Assembly (NCBI GenBank): GCA_003451975.1
Contig: DMIX01000418.1
Span: 1 to 6,665, forward strand
Length of the DNA: 6,665 bases
Origin: Propionibacteriaceae bacterium
GTDB lineage: Bacteria; Actinomycetota; Actinomycetes; Propionibacteriales; Propionibacteriaceae
Reading direction: 5' to 3'
A program made the translations under genes and the position numbers. Positions 1-6,665 of the stretch are shown in pieces. Below the pieces are notes generated by a model. The model was not told the DNA's origin and searched no databases. It saw only the letters and a list, made by a program, of their open reading frames with translations. Within the stretch, counting starts at the first letter, position 1. Each line of letters begins with the position of its first letter.

Positions 1-1896
1 TACATCCTGATCGCGGTCACTCTCGATCAGCTCTGGCATGGACTGACCCGTCTGACGGCAACCAAACCACCGCTGTGCCGGGCCGTCCGGATCATCCTGG
101 GCGGAGCAATCGTGCTCGCTTACGGGACCTCCGCCGTTTCGGCATATCAGGACTATTTCTACACCTGGGCCACGAGCCGCAACACCTACGAGGACTTCTA
201 CGGTCCCACCGTCGAACTGGCCGACCTGATGAACGCGGACACCTCCACGGACGCGGTCTACGTTTTGCCGTGCAACACGCGCCCGCCGGCGTGCGACTAC
301 TACACGCTGGACTTCTGCCATCGCGATGGGGTACCCTACTACGCGATCCGCATGAACGAATGGGAGGTACCCGAAAAGCTGACGCAGGTCAGCGCCGATA
401 AGACCCTGGTGAAGCTGATCCACCTGAAGATCGGGAAACGCAAATTCGAGATCGAAGAAGCCGATCCGAAACGCATCCTGGACTTCCTGCTGGAGCGGTA
501 CGGGCGACTGGAAGCCGTCGAGACGTACCCGGCATACGACATCCGCCACTATCGCCTGCCATCGCCCGGCACCGACTTCACCGCTGTTGCATCCGCTGAA
601 CGGTTGGACGCTGCCTTTGGTGGGCAGTTGCGCCTGCGGACCGCGGCGTTTGGTGACGCGTCCGGCCCGGCGACCAGCACGGCGCAGCGCGTGCCGTCCG
701 GCGGCATCCTCTGGGCATTGCTCGAATGGGAAGCGCTGGGCGAGGCCGGTGAGAACTACAAAGCCTCGCTGCGCTTGCGTGATGGCGCAGGTCATTTGAT
801 TGCCCAGCGCGACCACCCCCTGCAGGACAACACGCAGGATCCGACCACGCGGTGGAAGCCGAAAGACGGAACCGTGCCGGATTACTACCTGCTACCCATT
901 CCCTACACGACGCCACCTGGTGAGTACACCATCGAGGTCGTGGTCTATTCGCCCGATTCGCTTGCCCCGCTGCCCGTGGACGGCGTGGCGGGCGCCGTAT
1001 CCGCCACGCTCGGAGGCGTACAGATCGTTCCGCCGCAGACCATCTCCGCAACGGTGGAAATCGAAGCCGGCTCGCCGCTAAGCGCGACCATCACACCCGA
1101 GATCGCCATCGCCGGGTACGACCTGGACAGTTCCCAGCCCTACTCGCCCGGCGGGCAGGGCACGATGGCCCTCTATTGGCATGTCACCGGTACGCCAGCC
1201 ACCGACCTCGACTGGCACCTGACGCTGCGCGACGCCGGGCACGAATGGCTGTTGATCCAGGCAGTTCCGCCGCTGGGCGCGCAATTCCCCACGTCTCAAT
1301 GGACTGCGGGACAACTCTGGAAGGCACTGTACGATTTCCGCGTGCCGGTGGATGTGCCCACCGGTACCTACGACGCCGTCGGGCACTTCACCAACGACGT
1401 GGGTCAGCGGGTTGGGAGCGAGGTCGCGTTCGGCGCGATCGACGTCGCCGGTCGTCCGCGCCATTTCGAGATGCCGGCCATGGATCACACCATCGGCGCC
1501 GATTTCGGTGACAAGATCCGCCTGCTGGGCTACGATGTGTATCCGGGACCGCTCCAACCCGACGGAGAGCTTGCAGTCGTGCTCCACTGGCAGGCGCTCG
1601 CTACGATGGACACCAGCTACACGACGTTCGTGCAGCTTCTCGACGAGAACGGGACCTTGCGGGCACAGCGGGACGCGATCCCTGGGGATGGCACACTGCC
1701 GACGACCGGCTGGGCACCGGACGAAGTGATTTCCGACCGGCTCGCGGTCCCGCTCGGCGTGGATCTTGCTGCCGGACAATACACGCCCGTAGTCGGCATC
1801 TACGACGCGTTCACCGGACAGCGACTGCCCGTCTCCGGCGACGCGGGACGCCCGGCCGGGGATTACGTCGCGCTGGAAGCAGTCACGGTGGAGTAG
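1..1896 (+). CDS. GT39-like membrane glycosyltransferase with long beta-sandwich tail, C-terminal part (5'-truncated by window edge)
   Basis: The frame is open from base 1 to a TAG at 1894-1896, giving 631 residues. A GTG at 112 would be an artificial start inside a membrane helix, because coding clearly continues upstream. Aligned by eye to the next gene, residue 1 matches its residue 376, so roughly 375 residues, including the catalytic first loop, lie outside the window. Visible parts (window residue numbers): one or two membrane segments (about 1-12 and 31-48); an extracytoplasmic mixed domain (about 51-190, containing 'YTLDF', 'EADPK' and 'YPAYDI', all shared with the neighbour); then three beta-sandwich-like modules at about 193-355, 361-490 and 499-631. 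Modules 2 and 3 are joined by 'VAGRPR' (482-487). The family role is transfer of a sugar from a polyprenyl-phosphate donor outside the cytoplasmic membrane; the substrate is unknown. It carries three cysteines (C91, C98, C106) that the neighbour lacks. The paralogy is certain; the enzymatic call rests on the intact neighbour. Confidence 0.8.
   Translation, partial: YILIAVTLDQLWHGLTRLTATKPPLCRAVRIILGGAIVLAYGTSAVSAYQDYFYTWATSRNTYEDFYGPTVELADLMNADTSTDAVYVLPCNTRPPACDYYTLDFCHRDGVPYYAIRMNEWEVPEKLTQVSADKTLVKLIHLKIGKRKFEIEEADPKRILDFLLERYGRLEAVETYPAYDIRHYRLPSPGTDFTAVASAERLDAAFGGQLRLRTAAFGDASGPATSTAQRVPSGGILWALLEWEALGEAGENYKASLRLRDGAGHLIAQRDHPLQDNTQDPTTRWKPKDGTVPDYYLLPIPYTTPPGEYTIEVVVYSPDSLAPLPVDGVAGAVSATLGGVQIVPPQTISATVEIEAGSPLSATITPEIAIAGYDLDSSQPYSPGGQGTMALYWHVTGTPATDLDWHLTLRDAGHEWLLIQAVPPLGAQFPTSQWTAGQLWKALYDFRVPVDVPTGTYDAVGHFTNDVGQRVGSEVAFGAIDVAGRPRHFEMPAMDHTIGADFGDKIRLLGYDVYPGPLQPDGELAVVLHWQALATMDTSYTTFVQLLDENGTLRAQRDAIPGDGTLPTTGWAPDEVISDRLAVPLGVDLAAGQYTPVVGIYDAFTGQRLPVSGDAGRPAGDYVALEAVTVE
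577..1893 (+). other. Triple beta-sandwich-like extracytoplasmic tail of the first gene
   Basis: Three modules of about 130-160 residues follow the membrane and mixed domains: bases 577-1065, 1081-1470 and 1495-1893. Modules 2 and 3 share a pattern: a strand with 'GYDL/GYDV', then a proline-glycine turn, then 'LYW/LHW', then a strand ending in '.LRDA' or '.LLDENG', a Pro-Thr-x-x-Trp turn, 'V.....G.Y', and a closing strand. Module 1 has the related order 'LLEWEA', 'LRLRDGAGH', 'LPIPYTTPPGEY'. The strand-rich, turn-separated pattern suggests immunoglobulin-like or carbohydrate-binding-module-like folds; this is inferred from the pattern only. Confidence 0.6.
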
Positions 1897-1903
1897 GATG
1901 ATG
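1887..1903 (+). promoter_or_regulatory. Ribosome binding site and twin ATG start of the second gene
   Basis: GGTGGAG at 1887-1893 is a good Shine-Dalgarno-like match and lies in the last codons of gene 1. It is 4 nt from the ATG at 1898 and 7 nt from the in-frame ATG at 1901, so the second ATG is the better spaced start. A third in-frame ATG at 1919 has only a poorly placed AGCAGG before it. The choice changes the N-terminus by one residue (or seven for 1919). The one-base gap between the genes suggests coupled translation. Confidence 0.6.
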
Positions 1904-4900
1904 CCAGCAAAGCAGGTTATGATTTCGGAGCAACGGGCCGGGACACGCTGGAAATGGCTGGAATGGGCGATTCCAGTGCTCATCGTCGCGCTGGCCGCTT
2001 TCTTCCGCCTCTACCGGCTGAATCAAGTCCCACCAGGCTTCAATTTCGACGAGGCGGCCCACGCCATTGATGCACTCGACATCCTCGCCGGGCATCACAC
2101 GCTCTTCTCACCGAAACTGCAGGGCGTGGAGTCGTTCTTCATGTACTGCACCGCCGGCGTTTTCGTGTTGTTGGGACCGAGCGCGTTGGCACAACGCCTG
2201 CTCAGCGCAGTGATCGGCATCGCCACCATCGCGGTCACGTACCTGATGGTGCGCGAAATGTTCCGCGAGGAAGGCGAGAGGCGACGGACGTGGCTGGCGG
2301 CACTGGCAGCGCTGGGACTGGCGACGTCGTTCTGGCACGTCAACTACAGCCGCATCGGGCTGGAAGTGGGCATGACGCCATTCTTCGCCGCTCTGTCATT
2401 CCTGTTCCTGTGGCGCGGGTTGCACACGAACCAGACCATCGACTTCGTGTTGAGCGGGGTGTGGATGGGTATCAATCCGTATAGCCATCTGCCCGCCCGC
2501 TTCATGCCCATCCCCGTCGTGCTGTTCTTCATCATTCGTTGGGCCGCCACATCCCGAGCGGCTACGGCCAGTGGCACGACTCGCGTGCGGCACTTCCTGG
2601 ACTCCTTCCGCCCGCTGTTCATCATCGGAATTGCCGCCCTGGTCACCTATGCGCCGATGGGCGTGTACTTCGCCCTCCACCCGAGCGATTTCCTGGGTAG
2701 ATCGGCCGTCACGTCGATATTCAACCCGACGATGAATCAGGGCGACTTCTGGGGGACGCTGTGGCGCAGCGCGTGGGGCACCTTTGGCGGGTTCGGATTC
2801 ACCGCCGACGTAAACTGGCTGGCGAACCTGCCGGGCAAGTCGATCCTGAATCCCGTGCTGGCCGTGCTGTTCTGGCTGGGCGTCCTGCTGACCCTCGTGC
2901 GCATCCGCCGCCTGCCATACCTGTTCATCTTCCTGACCTGGTTCACGCTGCTCCTGCCGGCGGTCATCACACCCGAGCGGAGCCCGCACTATTCACGGAT
3001 GATGATCACGGCATGCGTCGCTTACATCTTTCCGGCAATCGCGCTTGTCACGCTCGGCGACCTGCTCGAACGCCTCTCGTGTCTGGGCCGGCACGTGTGG
3101 TTCACCTGTTCCGCGGCGGAGCTGCGTCACACCGTCGGGTATCCGGAGACGTCACCGGCCTGGCAGCAGTGGGCAGTGCGCATCATCCGCGTCGGCGTGT
3201 GGCCGGCAGTCGCCGTGCTCTTCGCCCTGACCGGGTTATCGACCTATCACGACTACTTCGACGTGTGGGCGAAGAGCGACGCCCATTACATGGCATTCGA
3301 CGGCTACGCCGTCGAGCTCGCGGAGCAGATCCGCGCTGAGGACGATCCCAATGCGACGTACGTGATCCCACGGGACATCCGCGCCGCCGAGTTTTACCCA
3401 CATTACACTCTGGATTTCCTGCTGCGCGACGGCGCGCCCTACCGCTACATCCCCATGCAAGAAACCAACGTGCCCGCCCGGCTGACCGAGGCGGGCCAGG
3501 GTAAGACGGTAATCCATCTGGTCAGGTGGAAGATGGACAAGCACAAAGAAGCCGACCCGAAGGGCTACGTGGACATGCTGCTCGAGAAATTCGGCAGGCA
3601 GGTGGGCATGCGATCCTTCCCGGCCTACGACATCGCCACCTACGAGCTGCCCGCAGCGAGCGTGGATTTCACACGTCCCGTCGGCTACGAGCTTGTGGGC
3701 GCCGATTTCGGGGGTGAGATCGCGCTGCGCTCTGCCGCATACGGCAACGCCGGCTCGGTGGTACTCGACGAGGGGCATTCAGTGCCATCCGTCGGCTCGA
3801 TCTGGCTCATGCTCGACTGGGAGAAGCGGGGAACTTCGGCAAACGACTATCGCACTTCGATCATCCTGGAGGACGCCACAGGTCACGCAATCGCCCGCAC
3901 GGACCGCGACCTGATCCACGAGTGGCACATGCGCACCGGTACCTGGCCCGTCGGTGAACCTGTCAGCGACTACTATCTGCTGCGGGTTCCGGCTGGGACA
4001 CCGCCCGGCGACTACGTGCTGCGCGCGCTCGTCTACGATGCGCAGACCCTGCAGCCGCTTCCACTCGCGGGCACGGGGGTGACCACCGCACTGCTGGGGA
4101 CGTTGCACATCGTGCCGCCGGCAGAGCCTGTGGCTGTCGACAGCGCGTCGATTCCTGTGCCTTTGGACATCGACGTAGGCGATGGCATCGTGCTGGCGGG
4201 CCTCGATTTGGATCTCGAGCGGCCGTACGCCCCCGGCGACTCGCCGACAATGACCCTGTACTGGCAGGTGGACTCATCGCCCCAGGCAGATCTGCGGGTC
4301 TCCGTGGCACTACGCGGTGACAACGGCCGGACCGAGCTCTGGCCGTTCGCGCGTCCGCTTGGGGACGGCTACCCGACTGACCGCTGGCGGACCGGTGAGG
4401 GTTGGCGCGGCCTGTACGACCTGCGCATCCCACCCGACCTGGCGCCGGAGGAATACAATCTCGTGTTGGCCGTGACGGACCCGGACGGCACCATCACCGC
4501 GTCTGAGTTTGCTCTCGGTCGCCTGAAGGTCGCGGGGCGGCCCCGCTCATTCGACATCCCCGAGATCGCGCACCCGTCCGGATCGTCCCTCGGCGACGGA
4601 GTGCGCTTCCTCGGCTACGACCTCGCCGCGCAGAACCTCCGGACGGGCGACACTCTGGGGCTGGTATTGTATTGGCAGGCCGTCGCGCGGATGGAAACGT
4701 CGTATTCGGTCTTCGTCCACGTGCTGGACACCGGCGGGCGGGTGTGCGCGCAACGCGACCTGGTGCCCGGTAACGGAGAAGCGCCGACCTCCGGCTGGAT
4801 CGAAGGCGAAGTGATCGCGGACCGTGTGGAGATTCCGCTCGGCGCCGATCTCCAGCCTGGCGACTACACGCTGGAAATCGGCATGTATGACCCGGCCACA

Positions 4901-4984
4901 GGCGAGAGACTCCCCGTGTCGGAGGAGGGAACGGGCGCCAGCGGCGATCACATCATCCTGGACGAACAGGTACAGATTCGATGA
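1898..4984 (+). CDS. GT39/ArnT-PMT-like membrane glycosyltransferase with three C-terminal beta-sandwich-like modules
   Basis: This is a complete 1028-residue protein. The N-terminal ~446 residues form a GT-C fold membrane domain. TM1 is at about 21-38, followed by an external loop with 'FNFDEAAHAIDA'. D51-E52 is the acidic pair typical of GT39/ArnT first loops and is the expected catalytic or metal site. Further helices lie at about 80-118, 131-175, 184-215, 240-257, 316-335, 338-356, 368-387 and 432-449. 'FWHVNYSRIGLE' and 'TPERSPHYSR' also fit this group. An extracytoplasmic domain (about 449-590) follows, then modules at 591-741, 756-885 and 898-1028. A typical ArnT is about 550 residues, so nearly half of this protein is extra tail. 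Its likely job is moving a sugar from a polyprenyl-phosphate carrier to a surface acceptor; donor and acceptor are unknown. It starts one base after gene 1 stops. ATGs at 1898 and 1901 are both possible, and 1901 has the better spacing to GGTGGAG. A loop at about 392-428, probably cytoplasmic, is some 23 residues longer than in gene 1. Confidence 0.85.
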   Translation: MMPAKQVMISEQRAGTRWKWLEWAIPVLIVALAAFFRLYRLNQVPPGFNFDEAAHAIDALDILAGHHTLFSPKLQGVESFFMYCTAGVFVLLGPSALAQRLLSAVIGIATIAVTYLMVREMFREEGERRRTWLAALAALGLATSFWHVNYSRIGLEVGMTPFFAALSFLFLWRGLHTNQTIDFVLSGVWMGINPYSHLPARFMPIPVVLFFIIRWAATSRAATASGTTRVRHFLDSFRPLFIIGIAALVTYAPMGVYFALHPSDFLGRSAVTSIFNPTMNQGDFWGTLWRSAWGTFGGFGFTADVNWLANLPGKSILNPVLAVLFWLGVLLTLVRIRRLPYLFIFLTWFTLLLPAVITPERSPHYSRMMITACVAYIFPAIALVTLGDLLERLSCLGRHVWFTCSAAELRHTVGYPETSPAWQQWAVRIIRVGVWPAVAVLFALTGLSTYHDYFDVWAKSDAHYMAFDGYAVELAEQIRAEDDPNATYVIPRDIRAAEFYPHYTLDFLLRDGAPYRYIPMQETNVPARLTEAGQGKTVIHLVRWKMDKHKEADPKGYVDMLLEKFGRQVGMRSFPAYDIATYELPAASVDFTRPVGYELVGADFGGEIALRSAAYGNAGSVVLDEGHSVPSVGSIWLMLDWEKRGTSANDYRTSIILEDATGHAIARTDRDLIHEWHMRTGTWPVGEPVSDYYLLRVPAGTPPGDYVLRALVYDAQTLQPLPLAGTGVTTALLGTLHIVPPAEPVAVDSASIPVPLDIDVGDGIVLAGLDLDLERPYAPGDSPTMTLYWQVDSSPQADLRVSVALRGDNGRTELWPFARPLGDGYPTDRWRTGEGWRGLYDLRIPPDLAPEEYNLVLAVTDPDGTITASEFALGRLKVAGRPRSFDIPEIAHPSGSSLGDGVRFLGYDLAAQNLRTGDTLGLVLYWQAVARMETSYSVFVHVLDTGGRVCAQRDLVPGNGEAPTSGWIEGEVIADRVEIPLGADLQPGDYTLEIGMYDPATGERLPVSEEGTGASGDHIILDEQVQIR
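3668..4981 (+). other. Triple beta-sandwich-like extracytoplasmic tail of the second gene
   Basis: The modules lie at bases 3668-4120, 4163-4540 and 4589-4981. They match the tail of the first gene module for module. For example, 'VAGRPR' joins modules 2 and 3 in both (residues 878-883 here), and module 3 contains 'TSYSVFVHVLD', 'PTSGW' and 'PATGERLPVS', where gene 1 has 'TSYTTFVQLLD', 'PTTGW' and 'AFTGQRLPVS'. The position after the last membrane helix places the tail outside the cell. Its function is not known; binding of the acceptor glycan or of the wall, or a structural spacer role, are possible. Confidence 0.6.
4967..4984 (+). promoter_or_regulatory. ATGA stop-start overlap between second and third genes
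   Basis: The bases ATGA at 4981-4984 contain both the start ATG of the third gene (4981-4983) and the TGA stop of the second (4982-4984). Only a weak CAGG (4967-4970), about 10 nt upstream, resembles a ribosome binding site. Termination-reinitiation coupling is therefore the likely means of starting gene 3. The strong GGAGGAGG at 4921-4928 is too far upstream to serve this start. Confidence 0.6.
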
Positions 4985-6665
4985 GCGAAGCACGACGGAG
5001 CACGAGGCCGATCGGGCGTGCGCGCACCGGCGGCGAATTGTGGCTCATCCTCGCCACAACGCTCGCAGCCAACGTGCTGGTCGTCGCGGGGTTGCAGTGG
5101 CCCGCCGTGCTCGGCGCTGCCCTGCTGCTGTTCGTGCTGCCCGGCTGGACGGCCAAATCCTGGCTCGTCCATGAGATCAGGGATCCTGCCGGCTCTGATG
5201 TGCTGCACCGCTGGCTCGACAGGATCGTCCTATGCGTCGGACTGAGCATTGTCTGTACGACATTGACCGGGCTGGCAGTGCACTACCTCCCCGGCCCGGT
5301 TTCGCGCGCTCACATCCTGGTCGCGTGCGACGGGACAATTGGCGTCCTCGCGGCGTTGGCATGGTGGCGCCGCAGACGGGTTTCGCAGGTGGCGGTTCCG
5401 ACCATACAATCGCAGGTCTCGTCACGCACGTTGCTCGCCGTGCTGCTCACTATCCTCGTGCTGGCAGCCGCCTATCGCTTCATAGACCTCGGCTACGCGG
5501 AGTTCCAGGGCGACGAAGCGTTGGTCACGTGGAGCGCGGCACGGTCGCTCGTCGGTGAGAGTGATGTCCTGTTCCTCCACGGCAAGAGCCCGGCGGAGAT
5601 CATTCTGCCCGCCGATCTGTGGGCGCTGACCGGATGGCTCAACGAGTGGGTGGCGCGCTTCCCGTTCGCGCTGGCCGGCTGGACGGCCGTCCTGGCCGTC
5701 TATCTCCTCGCCCGGAGGCTGCGTGGACCGCGCACAGGGGCAATCGCCGCCTTCCTGTTCGCCGTATGCGGCTACTTCGTTGGCTTTTCGCGCGTCGTCC
5801 AATATCAGAGCCTGGTCGTCCTGATGAGCGTGCTCGCTGTGTACACGGCGTACCGTGCGTTGGAAGATCGGGCGGACGTCTTCCAGTTCTTCAGCGCGCT
5901 ATTCCTCGGCGTGGGGCTGCTGGCGCACTTCGACGCACTGCTGGTCGTGCCGGTCGTCATGTGGCTGTGGTTGCTGCGCTTTCGCGAGGGTGGCGGGAGC
6001 ACCGGGCAGCGCTGGCGCAGCGCCGGGCTGGCAGTGGTGTTCCTCGTGCTACCCGTCGCCGCATTCTACATTCCGCTGTCACGGGACGTGCAGTTCGCGC
6101 AGATGCTGAGCTATCTGGGCGGCTCGCGCGTCGGCAGTAACATCCTGAACAATCACATCGCCTTCTTCCTGACGTCCGGAACGATCTACAACGCGTCCTA
6201 CTCCACAGCACTGCTCGTGCTTGGCTTCCTCTGCGCTCTGTGGGGCGCGTTGCGCCGGTTGCCGCGGGGGACGATTCTTGCCGCCCTGCTCACAGTGCTG
6301 ATGCTCGCAACGGTATACCAGCCCGACCGGTGGCAGGCCGTCCGGGTCAATCTCGCGATCGTGCCGTATGCCGTCGCCATTCTGCTCGCTTGGCTCTCGC
6401 CGGCATCAGGCCGGGCGATCCGCGTCGTGTGGCTGTGGCTCGGCGCGACAATGCTGCCGTACCTGTTCGTGCTCGCATTGCCCCTGTCGCACATCTACGT
6501 CATCATGCCGCCACTCCTTCTGCTGACCGCCTCCGCCCTTGACCCCGTGGGCGCCTGGATGACCGGCCTCGTGAAGCGGCGCAAGGCAGCAGCAATCGCC
6601 ATATACCCCGCACTCGCGGTCATCGCGGTCGTGTTGGCCTGCTACCCGTACCTGGTCTTCGTGCG
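4981..6665 (+). CDS. GT39-like membrane glycosyltransferase with extra N-terminal helices, N-terminal part (3'-truncated by window edge)
   Basis: This frame opens at ATG 4981, overlaps the previous stop as ATGA, and runs without a stop to the edge, giving 561 complete codons. After a basic N-terminus (MSEARRSTRP) come about four hydrophobic segments (20-38, 41-58, 82-102, 111-130), with 'LPGW' at 53-56. These precede the first core GT-C helix (about 150-168). 'EFQGDEAL' then places the first-loop Asp-Glu pair at D178-E179, followed by 'LFLHGKSPAEI'. Further core hallmarks include 'FSRVVQYQSLVVLMSVLAVY', 'LLAHFDALL' and 'FYIPLSRDVQFAQMLSYLGG', then more helices to the edge. I recognise this as a GT39-like enzyme of the kind common in Chloroflexota. 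It is a different branch from the two upstream paralogues, and no sandwich tail is visible before the window ends. Its expected role is polyprenyl-phosphate-sugar-dependent transfer at the outer face of the cytoplasmic membrane; the acceptor is unknown. The N-terminal block resembles helices seen in other bacterial polytopic proteins (DUF1616-like in appearance), but that is only a resemblance. Confidence 0.82.
   Translation, partial: MSEARRSTRPIGRARTGGELWLILATTLAANVLVVAGLQWPAVLGAALLLFVLPGWTAKSWLVHEIRDPAGSDVLHRWLDRIVLCVGLSIVCTTLTGLAVHYLPGPVSRAHILVACDGTIGVLAALAWWRRRRVSQVAVPTIQSQVSSRTLLAVLLTILVLAAAYRFIDLGYAEFQGDEALVTWSAARSLVGESDVLFLHGKSPAEIILPADLWALTGWLNEWVARFPFALAGWTAVLAVYLLARRLRGPRTGAIAAFLFAVCGYFVGFSRVVQYQSLVVLMSVLAVYTAYRALEDRADVFQFFSALFLGVGLLAHFDALLVVPVVMWLWLLRFREGGGSTGQRWRSAGLAVVFLVLPVAAFYIPLSRDVQFAQMLSYLGGSRVGSNILNNHIAFFLTSGTIYNASYSTALLVLGFLCALWGALRRLPRGTILAALLTVLMLATVYQPDRWQAVRVNLAIVPYAVAILLAWLSPASGRAIRVVWLWLGATMLPYLFVLALPLSHIYVIMPPLLLLTASALDPVGAWMTGLVKRRKAAAIAIYPALAVIAVVLACYPYLVFV

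Larger units (their letters stand above)
3023..4984 (+). repeat. Diverged paralogous copy of the segment 1-1896
   Basis: At protein level this segment is collinear with bases 1-1896 from the second-last membrane helix to the final strand. Shared landmarks in order are 'DYF', 'YTLDF', 'EADPK', 'PAYDI', 'PGEY/PGDY', 'VAGRPR', 'LGYD', 'TSY' and 'RLPVS'. Divergence is too great to show as an exact DNA repeat, so this is an old tandem gene duplication and not a recent one. The missing N-terminal third of the first gene presumably lies just left of the window. Confidence 0.8.

Noticed and set aside
112..1896. Treating GTG 112 as the true start of the first gene
   Set aside because: The same frame is open to base 1 and aligns with the neighbour upstream of this codon. 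The GTG falls inside a membrane helix and has no convincing ribosome binding site.
1078..1983. 301-residue open frame on the minus strand
   Set aside because: It lies opposite the well-supported first gene and crosses into the second. Its translation is low-complexity, Arg/His-rich and shows no domain. Such antisense frames arise in GC-rich genes that avoid TTA, CTA and TCA codons.
2396..2989. 197-residue open frame on the minus strand
   Set aside because: Its composition is Gln/Arg/Glu-rich, typical of the complement of membrane-helix codons. The sense strand clearly encodes GT-C helices.
2761..3339. 192-residue + strand open frame
   Set aside because: It is an out-of-frame reading of the second gene, with Arg/Pro/His-rich sequence lacking any domain.
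3236..3778. 180-residue open frame on the minus strand
   Set aside because: It is antisense to the external domain of the second gene, with no ribosome binding site or recognisable motif.
4921..4930. GGAGGAGGGA as the ribosome binding site for the third gene
   Set aside because: It lies about 50 nt before the ATG at 4981 and encodes a conserved-looking part of the second protein's C-terminus.
4547..4993. 148-residue open frame on the minus strand
   Set aside because: It resembles the 1078-1983 antisense product, but only because both are antisense to paralogous third modules. It is not independent coding evidence.
5619..6140. 173-residue + strand open frame
   Set aside because: It is out of frame inside the third gene, whose true frame reads through here as membrane helices with GT39 hallmarks.

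Overview
The window is GC-rich (by eye well above 60%) and fully coding on the + strand. It holds three consecutive genes for large polytopic membrane proteins that all look like GT-C glycosyltransferases of the GT39/ArnT-PMT type. Gene layout, protein style and hallmark phrases (a 'PPGFNFDEAAHA' first loop, an 'EFQGDEAL' first loop, 'VQYQSLVVLMS', and C-terminal 'LGYDL...PGD...L.LYWQA' sandwich modules) resemble Chloroflexota proteins as I know them. I infer a member of that phylum, perhaps Anaerolineae- or Thermomicrobia-like, from recalled family appearance and not from a database search.

Layout: (1) positions 1-1896 are the C-terminal ~631 residues of a gene that enters from the left edge. 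They comprise the last membrane segments, an extracytoplasmic alpha/beta-like domain, and three beta-sandwich-like modules. (2) Positions 1898-4984 are a complete 1028-residue paralogue with the same architecture, including the N-terminal GT-C membrane domain with its Asp-Glu pair in the first loop. (3) Positions 4981-6665 are the N-terminal 561 residues of a third, more divergent GT39-like enzyme that runs off the right edge. It carries about four additional membrane helices before the catalytic core.

The genes are packed as one transcription unit: one base separates genes 1 and 2, and genes 2 and 3 overlap by ATGA. There is no intergenic space, so no promoter, terminator, RNA gene, CRISPR array or mobile element is visible, and no stretch of 300 bases lacks a gene. 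Members of this superfamily move a sugar from a polyprenyl-phosphate carrier to a lipid, glycan or protein acceptor on the outer face of the cytoplasmic membrane. The likely theme is therefore cell-surface glycan or glycoprotein/glycolipid assembly, but the sugar and acceptor cannot be read from the sequence.

The most interesting point is the tandem pair of GT39 enzymes that share a long extracytoplasmic tail of three beta-sandwich-like modules. The tails appear to have tripled before the whole gene duplicated. Long minus-strand open frames are shadows of these GC-rich genes.
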